DNA from: Cupriavidus pauculus
Lineage (GTDB): Bacteria > Pseudomonadota > Gammaproteobacteria > Burkholderiales > Burkholderiaceae
DNA length: 64,000 nucleotides
Assembly: GCF_022179805.1 (NCBI RefSeq)
Contig: NZ_BPUO01000019.1
Span: forward strand, 51,919 to 115,918
Reading direction: 5' to 3'
Below are positions 34,604 through 42,243 of this stretch, in pieces. How positions within the stretch are numbered: the stretch's first letter is position 1; every line of letters begins with the position of its first letter. Under the pieces are notes generated by a model. The model was not told the DNA's origin, ran no database searches, and saw only the letters and a list, made by a program, of their open reading frames with translations. A program made the translations under genes and the position numbers.

Positions 34604-34689
34604 AGCGAGATAGGGCAGAACACTGGTACCGCTTATTGTCCACCGCGATGCGCCCAAATTGGCACTTTACCTCGCCCAGAATTCACTAA

Positions 34690-34705
34690 TGTAGAGATCG
34701 CTACA
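34690..34705. promoter_or_regulatory. Inverted repeat in the chr / DMT divergent promoter
   Basis: TGTAG-N6-CTACA, perfect 5-bp arms, 39 bases before the chrB start. It is a candidate operator for ChrB, which in other bacteria represses chr genes until chromate is present. Confidence 0.5.
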
Positions 34706-34743
34706 GTATTGAAGCGAAACCTACGACGCACTAAGCTGGGGGC

Positions 34744-35727
34744 ATGACTTCTCTTCCATATGCCTCCGCCTGGGTACTGCTTGTGGTCAGCTTGCCGACT
34801 TCGGCCGCCACAGCCCGTATGCGCTTCTGGCGCGGCATCAAGGCGCTCGGTGCGGCTGCATTGCGCGATGGCGTCTATTTGCTACCCGATCTGGCCACGT
34901 TACGTGAGCCATTGCAGGCGCTCGCGGCAGACGCGATCAGTGAGGATGGCAAGGTCTGGATACTGTCAGTCCAGGCTACGGATGCGCGGCAGGATGGCGA
35001 GTATCGCGCGTTGTTTGATCGGACCGCGGAATACGCAGACTGGGTGGCAGACGTCACCAGCGCCCGTACAACGCTGGCCGATACAGACGAAGCAGACCTG
35101 CTGCGCATGGCTCGCCGCTACGGTCGCTGCTACGACACGCTCCGCAAGATTGACTTCTTCCCCAATGAGGCATCTTCCCGCGCCGAAGCACAGTGGCGCG
35201 ATTTCAATGCGGCGATCGACATCATGCTCTCTCCTGGCGAACCGCAACGCGCGGCGGGAAACATTCCTCGACGAGACCCGGCCCAGTACCAAGGGCGACG
35301 CTGGGCAACACGGCGCCACGTTTGGGTGGACCGCGTCGCCTGTGCCTGGTTGATCCGGCGCTTCATCGATCCCCATGCCACCTTCCTCTGGCTGGATGAC
35401 ATACGGCAGTGCCCGGACGATGCGCTGAGTTTCGACTTCGACAGCGCGACATTCACGCATATCGGTGACCGGGTGTCTTTCGAGGTGTTGCTCGCAAGCT
35501 TTGGACTCGATGAGAACAAGGGACTGACTCGCCTGGGCCAGATGGTTCACGTACTGGATATCGGCGGATCGCCCGTGGCCGAGGCCAGTGGATTCGAAGC
35601 GGTACTGGCGGGCACGCGCGAACTTCTACCCGATGACGATTCAGTGCTGGAGGAGATCGGGCATGTCCTCGACTCGCTCTACACCCACTTCTCCAGCACG
35701 CCCAAACCTTCACTGACGACCAGATGA
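34744..35727 (+). CDS. chrB: ChrB, chromate-sensing regulator of chromate resistance
   Basis: A 327-residue ChrB. The N-terminal winged-helix-like region (LLVVSLPTSAATARMRFWRGIKALGAAALRDGVYLLP, about residues 12-48) is followed by the ChrB C-terminal domain with RRHVWVDRVACAWLIRRFIDPHATFLWL, diagnostic of the family. In Ochrobactrum and Cupriavidus ChrB is a chromate-responsive transcription factor for chrA. First gene of the operon; the stop codon overlaps the chrA start by ATGA. Confidence 0.95.
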   Translation: MTSLPYASAWVLLVVSLPTSAATARMRFWRGIKALGAAALRDGVYLLPDLATLREPLQALAADAISEDGKVWILSVQATDARQDGEYRALFDRTAEYADWVADVTSARTTLADTDEADLLRMARRYGRCYDTLRKIDFFPNEASSRAEAQWRDFNAAIDIMLSPGEPQRAAGNIPRRDPAQYQGRRWATRRHVWVDRVACAWLIRRFIDPHATFLWLDDIRQCPDDALSFDFDSATFTHIGDRVSFEVLLASFGLDENKGLTRLGQMVHVLDIGGSPVAEASGFEAVLAGTRELLPDDDSVLEEIGHVLDSLYTHFSSTPKPSLTTR

Positions 35728-36923
35728 ACGCGTCCCAGCCTCCCGCTCCCGTCGCCCCGGCCCACGATCTCCCCGGCTACACACTGCGGCAATTGGTGCT
35801 GTACTTCCTGCGACTTGGAACCTTGGGTTTTGGCGGACCCGTGGCGCTTGCCGGCTATATGCACCGGGATCTGGTCGACGCGCGGCAGTGGATTACCGAT
35901 GCTGACTACAAGGAAGGTCTTGCACTCGCGCAACTTGCGCCGGGTCCACTCGCCGCCCAACTCGCCATCTACCTCGGATACGTGCACTACCGCATCCTAG
36001 GCGCCACACTCGTCGGTGTGGCTTTCGTGCTGCCGTCGTTCCTGATAGTGCTGGCGCTCGGCTGGGCCTATGTGCGCTTTGGCGGTTTGACCTGGATGCA
36101 GTCGGTGTTCTACGGCGTGGGCGCGGCGGTGATCGGGATCATCGCGATCACCGCCTACAAGCTGACCAGGAAGAGTGTCGGCAAGGACAAGCTGCTGTGG
36201 TTTATCTATCTGGTGTCCGTCGCCGTCACCGTTATCACCGAATCGGAAGTGGCCTGGCTATTCCTCGTCGCCGGCGTGCTGGTGTGGTTTTGGCGTGCAC
36301 CGCCCAAGTGGTTGCGGCAAGGCAGGCTGAATGTCATTGCAGCGGCCCCGCTGCCGGCGGCGACTGGCATGCTGAGTACCGTGGACTGGCCGCTGCTCGC
36401 GCAAATTGGTGTGTTCTTTGCGAAGGCGGGAGCATTTGTCTTCGGTTCGGGGCTCGCCATCGTACCGTTCCTGTACGGCGGCGTCGTAACCGAACACCAC
36501 TGGCTGAACGACAAGCAATTTGTCGATGCCGTGGCGGTCGCCATGATTACGCCCGGCCCCGTCGTCATCACCGTCGGCTTCATTGGGTATCTTGTGGCGG
36601 GGCTGCCCGGCGCCTGTGTGGCAGCAGCAGCGACATTCCTGCCCTGTTACCTGTTTACCGTCCTGCCGGCGCCGTACTTCAAGAAATACGGAAAGCTGCC
36701 GGCCATCCTGGCATTCGTCGATGGCGTCACCGCGGCCGCCATCGGCGCCATCACCGGGGCGGTGATCGTTCTGGCCAAGCGTTCGATCATCGATATTCCG
36801 ACCGCGCTGCTCGCGCTCGTCACTGTAGCGCTGCTCCTGAAGTTCAAGAAGCTATCTGAGCCGATGGTCGTCGCAGGCGCGGCCCTGATTGGGCTCGCAG
36901 CCTATCCATTGCTGCATCACTAA
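35724..36923 (+). CDS. chrA: ChrA, chromate efflux transporter
   Basis: A 399-residue two-domain CHR protein. The N-half repeat has LRLGTLGFGGPVALAGYMHRDLVD (about residues 30-53) and the C-half repeat has FFAKAGAFVFGSGLAIVPFLYGGVV with KQFVDAVAVAMITPGPVVI, the pair of motifs that defines long-chain ChrA. It exports chromate using the proton motive force. Translationally coupled on both sides: ATGA with chrB and TAATG with chrC. Confidence 0.97.
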   Translation: MNASQPPAPVAPAHDLPGYTLRQLVLYFLRLGTLGFGGPVALAGYMHRDLVDARQWITDADYKEGLALAQLAPGPLAAQLAIYLGYVHYRILGATLVGVAFVLPSFLIVLALGWAYVRFGGLTWMQSVFYGVGAAVIGIIAITAYKLTRKSVGKDKLLWFIYLVSVAVTVITESEVAWLFLVAGVLVWFWRAPPKWLRQGRLNVIAAAPLPAATGMLSTVDWPLLAQIGVFFAKAGAFVFGSGLAIVPFLYGGVVTEHHWLNDKQFVDAVAVAMITPGPVVITVGFIGYLVAGLPGACVAAAATFLPCYLFTVLPAPYFKKYGKLPAILAFVDGVTAAAIGAITGAVIVLAKRSIIDIPTALLALVTVALLLKFKKLSEPMVVAGAALIGLAAYPLLHH

Positions 36924-37561
36924 TGCCACAGGAGACCGTGGTGATCTACCAAATGAAACCCCTTGCCTGCGACCCCGCGAGCTTGTCGGGTCTTTCGGAA
37001 GCGTTAATCGTTAGCCACTACGAGAACAATTACGGCGGTGCAGTCAAACGCCTCAACGCCATTGCCGCCGAGCTTGCCGCACTGGATGCAGAGAGCGCCC
37101 CCGCGTTTGTGCTCAATGGGCTGAAACGCGAGGAGTTGATCGCGACGAACTCCATGATTCTGCACGAGGTATACTTCGATAGCCTTGGCAATAGCGGGCC
37201 GCCCGACGAGGGTATCAAGACCGCCATCGAGCGCGATTTCGGCTCTGTTGCGCGTTGGCAGGCAGAGTTCCGTGCGATGGGCAAGGCGCTCGGCGGAGGC
37301 TCCGGTTGGGTACTACTCACCCATTCGGCGCGTGATCAGCGACTGATCAATCAATGGGCGCCAGACCATGCGCACACGCTCGCATGTGGCACGCCCATCC
37401 TGGCGCTCGATATGTACGAACATTCGTACCACATGGAGTTTGGCGCCAAAGCTGCCGCATACGTCGACGTATTCATGCAGAACATTCGTTGGCAACAGGT
37501 GGCGACCCGTTTCGAGGCCGCGATTAGCAAGCCAGCGACCGTGACGCGGCTCAACCAGTGA
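36923..37561 (+). CDS. chrC: ChrC, iron superoxide dismutase of the chromate operon
   Basis: A 212-residue Fe/Mn-SOD family protein. The four metal ligands can be placed: His in IVSHYENNYGG (about residue 31), His in NSMILHEVYF (about 80), and Asp and His in LDMYEHSYHMEFGAKA (about 160-168). ChrC removes superoxide formed when chromate is reduced inside the cell. Its start overlaps the chrA stop by one base and its stop overlaps the next GTG start. Confidence 0.93.
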   Translation: MPQETVVIYQMKPLACDPASLSGLSEALIVSHYENNYGGAVKRLNAIAAELAALDAESAPAFVLNGLKREELIATNSMILHEVYFDSLGNSGPPDEGIKTAIERDFGSVARWQAEFRAMGKALGGGSGWVLLTHSARDQRLINQWAPDHAHTLACGTPILALDMYEHSYHMEFGAKAAAYVDVFMQNIRWQQVATRFEAAISKPATVTRLNQ

Positions 37562-38784
37562 TCCGCCCAATGCTCGCCGGCAACATGCTGCCGTCCGGCA
37601 TCGATGCCAGTGCGATGCCGCTGCTTGCCGGGCGGGCACTGCGTGGCTTCTGCGATGGATTCGTGGCGGTACTCTTGCCCGCGTACATGCTGGCGCTCGG
37701 CTTCGACCAGTTCGCTGTGGGACTGATCAGCAGCGTCACGCTGATAGGCTCCGCAATTGCAACCATTCTGGTCGGGCTCGTCGGTAGCCGCTTTCAACAG
37801 CGCCGCCTGCTGATGTTTGCCGCGGTCCTGATGTGCGCGACCGGGGTGGCTTTTGCGGGTCTGACTTCGCTTTGGCCGCTGTTGATCATTGCCTTCGTTG
37901 GCACGCTAAACCCGAGCTCGGGGGATGTCAGCATATTCCTGCCGCTGGAGCAGGCACGACTTGCCGAGTCCGCGACACCCGACGCACGCACGGCTTTGTT
38001 CGCACGCTACGGAATAGCGGCCTCGTTGTCCGCTGCATTTGGGGCGCTAGCCGCAGCCGTACCAGCCTCGCTTGCCAGGCATGCGGGCTTGCCGTTTCTT
38101 GATGCCGTGCGCTTGATGTTCGTCGTCTACGCTTTGACGGGCATTGCGCTCTGGGCGCTCTACGCGAGGTTGCCTGAACCCCATCCGCAGTCGACATCGA
38201 CAGCCGCACCACTGGGCCCATCACGCCGAATCGTGATCCATCTCGCGTTGCTGTTCAGTGTGGATGCGTTTGCGGGCGGCCTGGTCGTCAATGCCTTGCT
38301 GTCACTCTGGCTAATGCAGCGCTTCGGGATGTCTCCGGGTACAGCGGGCCAGTTCTTTTTCTGGGCCGGACTGCTCACCACGGCTTCCCAGTTCGCCGCC
38401 GTTCCGCTGGCCCGAAAGATCGGTCTGGTGAACACCATGGTGTTCACGCACATCCCATCCAGCGCGTTCCTGATTGCCGCCGCATTCTCGCCATCGTTGA
38501 CGCTGACGTTGCTATTGCTACTGGCGCGCAGTGCTCTGTCCCAAATGGATGTGCCAACGCGGACGGCATTCGTGATGGCGGTGGTCACCCCCGCCGAACG
38601 AACTGCTGCGGCAGGTCTGACTGCAGTGCCACGCAGCCTTGCTGCCGCCATCAGTCCAGTGCTTGCCGGCGGGCTGATGGCAATGGGCTGGGCCGGAGCC
38701 CCATTAGTGGTCTGCGGTGTACTGAAAGTCGGCTATGACTTGGCCATCCTGGCCGCTTTCAGGCGCGTAAGGCTCTTGAACTAA
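37558..38784 (+). CDS. MFS transporter, last gene of the chromate operon
   Basis: A 408-residue protein starting with GTG in a GTGA overlap with chrC. Twelve membrane segments in MFS order: ALRGFCDGFVAVLLPAYMLALG (segment 1), VGLVGSRFQQRRLLMFAAVLM (motif-A-like loop), and MDVPTRTAFVMAVVTPAERTAAAGL in the second half. MFS proteins of this group occur next to chr genes in several Cupriavidus-like clusters, but their substrate is not established. It may export chromate-reduction products or a related oxyanion (inference). Confidence 0.88.
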   Translation: MIRPMLAGNMLPSGIDASAMPLLAGRALRGFCDGFVAVLLPAYMLALGFDQFAVGLISSVTLIGSAIATILVGLVGSRFQQRRLLMFAAVLMCATGVAFAGLTSLWPLLIIAFVGTLNPSSGDVSIFLPLEQARLAESATPDARTALFARYGIAASLSAAFGALAAAVPASLARHAGLPFLDAVRLMFVVYALTGIALWALYARLPEPHPQSTSTAAPLGPSRRIVIHLALLFSVDAFAGGLVVNALLSLWLMQRFGMSPGTAGQFFFWAGLLTTASQFAAVPLARKIGLVNTMVFTHIPSSAFLIAAAFSPSLTLTLLLLLARSALSQMDVPTRTAFVMAVVTPAERTAAAGLTAVPRSLAAAISPVLAGGLMAMGWAGAPLVVCGVLKVGYDLAILAAFRRVRLLN

Positions 38785-39324
38785 CCGGACACTGGGGGTG
38801 AATTTCGCGGCGAGCGCAGCGCCTGACCGAGTGGCACGTCGTTCATCGCGGAACGCTGATTTTGCTCTCGAAGGGTGTTTGGCATGACCTGTGGTAGTTG
38901 TTGCGATTCCGAACGACTGTTCCGCGGACAATAGTGGTCGTCAGCAATGCAACGCTGAGCGGCCGTGAAGGGTCGGCCAGAGACGGCGGTGGCTTGGTGG
39001 TTGATAGCTGGCCAAGGCCGGCCATGAGCTGCCGCTCCCAAAACTGAGGCCAAGATCCGCCTAGGTTCTGGTTTCGGTCTCTCGACAAGCCCATGACAAG
39101 CGGGGCGTCGGTCAACAACTTTTCCACGGCTCGTTACACGCGTTGGCTCAAAGGCTCCTTGGTTATCCTCAGCCGTTGGCATTGGACCACCCTGGTGTCA
39201 TGGTTACTCGCCAAGACAGCTAGCCGGTGGCCAAACTCGCATGAATCGCCCGGGTGAGCCGAAATGCGGCGCGCAATACGGAGCCGGTATCCAAAATCCA
39301 TCGGACTGAGGCTACATAAAGCGC
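38785..39324. other. 540-bp stretch between the chr and cus operons without a gene
   Basis: No plausible coding frame. The stretch 38960-39010 contains GAAGGGTCGGCCAGAGACGG and further GGCC-rich words, a degenerate relative of the intergenic dyad repeat seen at 29.5, 32.7 and 47.6 kb. The cus promoter begins at 39325. Confidence 0.5.
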
Positions 39325-39355
39325 TTGACGTTCCCATAGTGGGAACGTCTACGCT
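39325..39355 (+). promoter_or_regulatory. MerR/CueR-type promoter of the cus operon
   Basis: -35 TTGACG (39325-39330), 19-bp spacer, -10 TACGCT (39350-39355). The spacer region holds a perfect dyad, arms GACGTTCCCA and TGGGAACGTC three bases apart (39327-39349). The TTCCC/GGGAA core and the 19-bp spacer resemble CueR-controlled copA promoters. The first gene starts 34 bases downstream. No CueR-like gene lies nearby, so the activator acts in trans. Confidence 0.85.
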
Positions 39356-39388
39356 TCGAGCGTTCTCAAGTCGCCATCACTCGAAAAC

Positions 39389-39757
39389 GTGAAAAATTCG
39401 ATCACCGTTCGCGGCCTTATTGCCTGGATTTGGCTCGCAGCGTTGCTGCTGACCGGTTCGGCATCCGCCGCCTATGTCTGTCCGACCGACATGGTTGGCG
39501 ACAATGTGGCCAGCTTGCGGCAAGTTGGCTGCGCGGACGACGATCAACCGGCGCTTTGTGCAACCTATCTTCGCGGTGCCCCGGCAAGCGCGACACAACC
39601 GCATCCGCCTGTTGGCGGCGATGCGCCTCCACGAATCTCCGTACAGTTCTGGCGTCTTACTTCACCGACTGCGCAGAAAGTGTCACCGGCGGTGCGCAAC
39701 GTACCATCTCCCTCGCCTATACCAATCTATTTGGCGACAGCCCGACTGAGGCCTTGA
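39389..39757 (+). CDS. Small exported metal-resistance-associated protein (first gene of the cus operon)
   Basis: 122 residues from a GTG start. Signal peptide MKNSITVRGLIAWIWLAALLLTGSASA; the mature protein begins AYVCPTDM and has further Cys at CADDDQPALC. The spacing of AYxC, CAD and LC recurs in the protein at 40435, so the two are distant paralogues. Similar short exported proteins precede heavy-metal RND genes in Cupriavidus (CzcI/CusD-like); a periplasmic metal-handling or modulating role is inferred. Confidence 0.65.
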   Translation: MKNSITVRGLIAWIWLAALLLTGSASAAYVCPTDMVGDNVASLRQVGCADDDQPALCATYLRGAPASATQPHPPVGGDAPPRISVQFWRLTSPTAQKVSPAVRNVPSPSPIPIYLATARLRP

Positions 39758-39889
39758 TGTTCCCTATGCCTGACCGCCTGACGGCAGGCATCCAACGTTG
39801 GCCACCGGGTAGGACGAAGCCACCTCTTCTTGTGCTTCGCCCGCTAACCCAGCACGTATGAACATCAATCACTCAATTGAGGAAACATC

Positions 39890-40357
39890 ATGAACGTCGT
39901 CAGAATTGCCGCCGCCTTTGTATTCGCCGGACTCGCCACGTCCGCCTTTGCCGGCCCGGATTGGGATGTCATCCAGCGCGCTCGCCTGGCTGCACATCAA
40001 GCCAATGCCACGGCCGCCGAAAACCAGGCCATGAAGGAACAATGCAAGCAGATGATGCATCCGATGTCCTCGTCTGACACGCATGCGCATTGGATGAGCA
40101 AGGCTATCGATTCGCACGGCACCACCACCGATTCTGACACGGTGTCTAATCGTGCATGGGGCAACGCGCTTGCGTCGGTCCTCGGCGAACGGAGTCCTTA
40201 CCTGGACGGCAGCCGCATTGATCAGCGCAACGTCTTCACCGACGGCGCCTTGAGCATGGCCGGTATGGACCGGACGGGCCCATTGGCTCCGCCGGCACAC
40301 ACCCGCGATCCGTACACCGATGGCGCGCGCGCCAGCGATATGTCATCGCTGGCATAA
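39890..40357 (+). CDS. Exported protein of unknown function in the cus operon
   Basis: 155 residues. Clear signal peptide (MNVVRIAAAFVFAGLATSAFA, mature GPDWDV). The middle part has Met/His-rich KQMMHPMSSSDTHAHWMSK, plausible Cu(I)/Ag(I) ligands. The C-terminal part carries three DG repeats (YLDGSRIDQR, FTDGALSM, YTDGARAS), each resembling the others. I recognise no named family; the setting and ligands suggest a periplasmic copper-associated protein. Confidence 0.7.
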   Translation: MNVVRIAAAFVFAGLATSAFAGPDWDVIQRARLAAHQANATAAENQAMKEQCKQMMHPMSSSDTHAHWMSKAIDSHGTTTDSDTVSNRAWGNALASVLGERSPYLDGSRIDQRNVFTDGALSMAGMDRTGPLAPPAHTRDPYTDGARASDMSSLA

Positions 40358-40434
40358 CGCACCTGTAGCTTGGGAGCACCGGCCGCTGCCGGCGTGCCTA
40401 ATGGTTCGCAGTTGCAATCTACCCAAAAGCAGTT

Positions 40435-40869
40435 ATGCTTGGCGCTGCTTTGATATCCTCGACCATCGTGCGTGACTTGGCCCGCCGGCATTCATGGATT
40501 GCCGGATTCCTTCTGGTTGTGTTTCTGTCAGTTCAACTGGCAACGGCCGCCTACGCCTGCAAGATGGGCGAGAGCGAGCCAACGAAACAGCCGCCGATGG
40601 AAGCCATGGTGTCCTGCGCCGACATGGCCGAACAGGATGCCGCGCCGATCGACAGTCAAAAGGCGCTTTGTATGGGCCATTGTCAGGCCGATACGAAGCA
40701 CGCCGACCACGCTGCGCCACAGATTCCCGCATTCATCCCGGTTCTGGCGAGCATCATCGTCGAGCCCCCCGTGCTGGACGCCGCGCCGTTCTTCGCACTA
40801 CGCGCGAAGAACCAGCCGCGCGCCCCACCGCCTCCGCACGCTATCCTCCACTGCTGTTTGCGCACCTAG
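40435..40869 (+). CDS. Small exported Cys/His/Met-containing protein directly upstream of cusC (CusD-like)
   Basis: 144 residues. An N-terminal hydrophobic signal (WIAGFLLVVFLSVQLATAAYAC) precedes CKMGESEP, MVSCADMAEQD, LCMGHCQADTKHADHAA and a C-terminal LHCCLRT. The Cys, His and Met residues make metal binding likely. It is distantly similar to the protein at 39389. The start could be the GTG at 40468. It sits where C. metallidurans has cusD, but I cannot confirm orthology. Confidence 0.65.
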   Translation: MLGAALISSTIVRDLARRHSWIAGFLLVVFLSVQLATAAYACKMGESEPTKQPPMEAMVSCADMAEQDAAPIDSQKALCMGHCQADTKHADHAAPQIPAFIPVLASIIVEPPVLDAAPFFALRAKNQPRAPPPPHAILHCCLRT

Positions 40870-40941
40870 CCTCCGAAGCTACGCCACATCCTTCTCGCTC
40901 CCTGTATTGAGGGAGCGGTGGTCGTCGTTTCCGGAGGCTTT

Positions 40942-42243
40942 ATGTTATTCCCTCGTTGCCTGAGGCTGGCGCTCCTATGTGCTTCTGCCCTCGGCATGTC
41001 GGTAGCGCTTGCCGCGCCGCCGCCTGCCACACCCACCTTATCCATTGAAGAAGCGGCCGCGCTGGCCACGGCGCGTGCGCAAGATGCCGAGAACTCGCAC
41101 GGCGCCATCGAAGCGGCCGTGCAGCAGGCTGTCGCCGCCGGCCAATTACCCGATCCCATTCTGAAAGTCGGGCTGAACGATGTCCCCATCAGCGGTTCGG
41201 ACAGAGGCTCGCTGAGTCGAGATTCCATGACCACGCGGTCGATCAGCGTACTGCAGGAATTTACGCGTGCCGACAAGCGACGGGCACGTACTGCACGGTT
41301 CGAGGCCGAGGCCGATTCCGCTGATGCGCGGCGCATCGTAGGTGTGACCAATGTTCAGCGCAGCACTGTCGCCGCTTGGATCGATCGCTGGTACGCCGAG
41401 CAGGCGGCAGCACTGCTTGGCCACCACTCTCATCCATTGAACCTGGCGCTGGAAGCCGCCAATGCTGCCTATCGCAGTGGTCGCGGCACGCGCGCCGACG
41501 TATTGTCCGCACAACTGGAAGTGCAAAAGCTGCAGGACCGCGAAAGCGAAAACCAAGCGGTACTCGATTCTGCCACCGTCAATCTATCTCGCTGGATCGG
41601 CACAGATGCCACACGCCCGCTCGGCGAACCCCCGGCCCTTGTCGTCCCGGACCGTGTCGAGCAACTAGGCCGTGCGCGCTATGACAGCGTGCCGGAAATT
41701 GCCGCAGCGCAGCGCGACGTGACACTTGCAGAGAGCGAGGTGCGCTTGGCGACTGAGGCGCGCAAGCCCGATATCAGCGTCGAGTTGATGTACAGCCAGC
41801 GCGGCGCGGCCTACTCCAACCTGGCCTCGATCAACGTGAGCTTCCCGCTACCGTGGGATCGAGCAAACCGTCAAGATCGTGAAGTGTCCGCGCGACTCGC
41901 GCAGGCCACCGAGGCACGCGCAAAAGCGGAGATTATCCAGCGTAATACAGACGCAGTCGTTGGCGCGCGCGTCGCAGAACTGCGCCGCAACCTTGAACGC
42001 CTCAAGCGCTATGACGACGCTACGCTGCCGCTGGCCAACGCGCAGGCGGAAGCTGCCCTGACAGCCTATCGCGCCAACACGGGTTCGCTGCTGGCAGTGG
42101 CGGAAGCGAATCACCGCGCCATCGATACCGCACTGGAACGGCTAACCCTGGAGCAACGCACGACGAGGCTCTGGGCCGAACTGACGTTCTTGACGCCACT
42201 GCCCACCGCACAAACCGAACCTGCCACCAAGGATTTCAAATGA
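40942..42243 (+). CDS. cusC: CusC-like outer-membrane efflux protein (TolC family)
   Basis: 433 residues from the ATG at 40942 with GGAGG five bases upstream; the frame opens at 40918. Signal peptide MLFPRCLRLALLCASALGMSVALA. Two OEP repeats follow: SIEEAAALATARAQDAENSHGAIEAAVQQAVAAGQLPDPILKVGLNDVPI and a second long helical region, with ISVLQEFTRADKRRARTARF typical of CzcC/CusC. It forms the outer-membrane channel of the tripartite pump. It overlaps cusB by four bases. Confidence 0.9.
   Translation: MLFPRCLRLALLCASALGMSVALAAPPPATPTLSIEEAAALATARAQDAENSHGAIEAAVQQAVAAGQLPDPILKVGLNDVPISGSDRGSLSRDSMTTRSISVLQEFTRADKRRARTARFEAEADSADARRIVGVTNVQRSTVAAWIDRWYAEQAAALLGHHSHPLNLALEAANAAYRSGRGTRADVLSAQLEVQKLQDRESENQAVLDSATVNLSRWIGTDATRPLGEPPALVVPDRVEQLGRARYDSVPEIAAAQRDVTLAESEVRLATEARKPDISVELMYSQRGAAYSNLASINVSFPLPWDRANRQDREVSARLAQATEARAKAEIIQRNTDAVVGARVAELRRNLERLKRYDDATLPLANAQAEAALTAYRANTGSLLAVAEANHRAIDTALERLTLEQRTTRLWAELTFLTPLPTAQTEPATKDFK

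Noticed and set aside
36197..36859. 220-codon plus-strand frame inside chrA
   Set aside because: Alternative phase of chrA; arginine-rich and without motifs.
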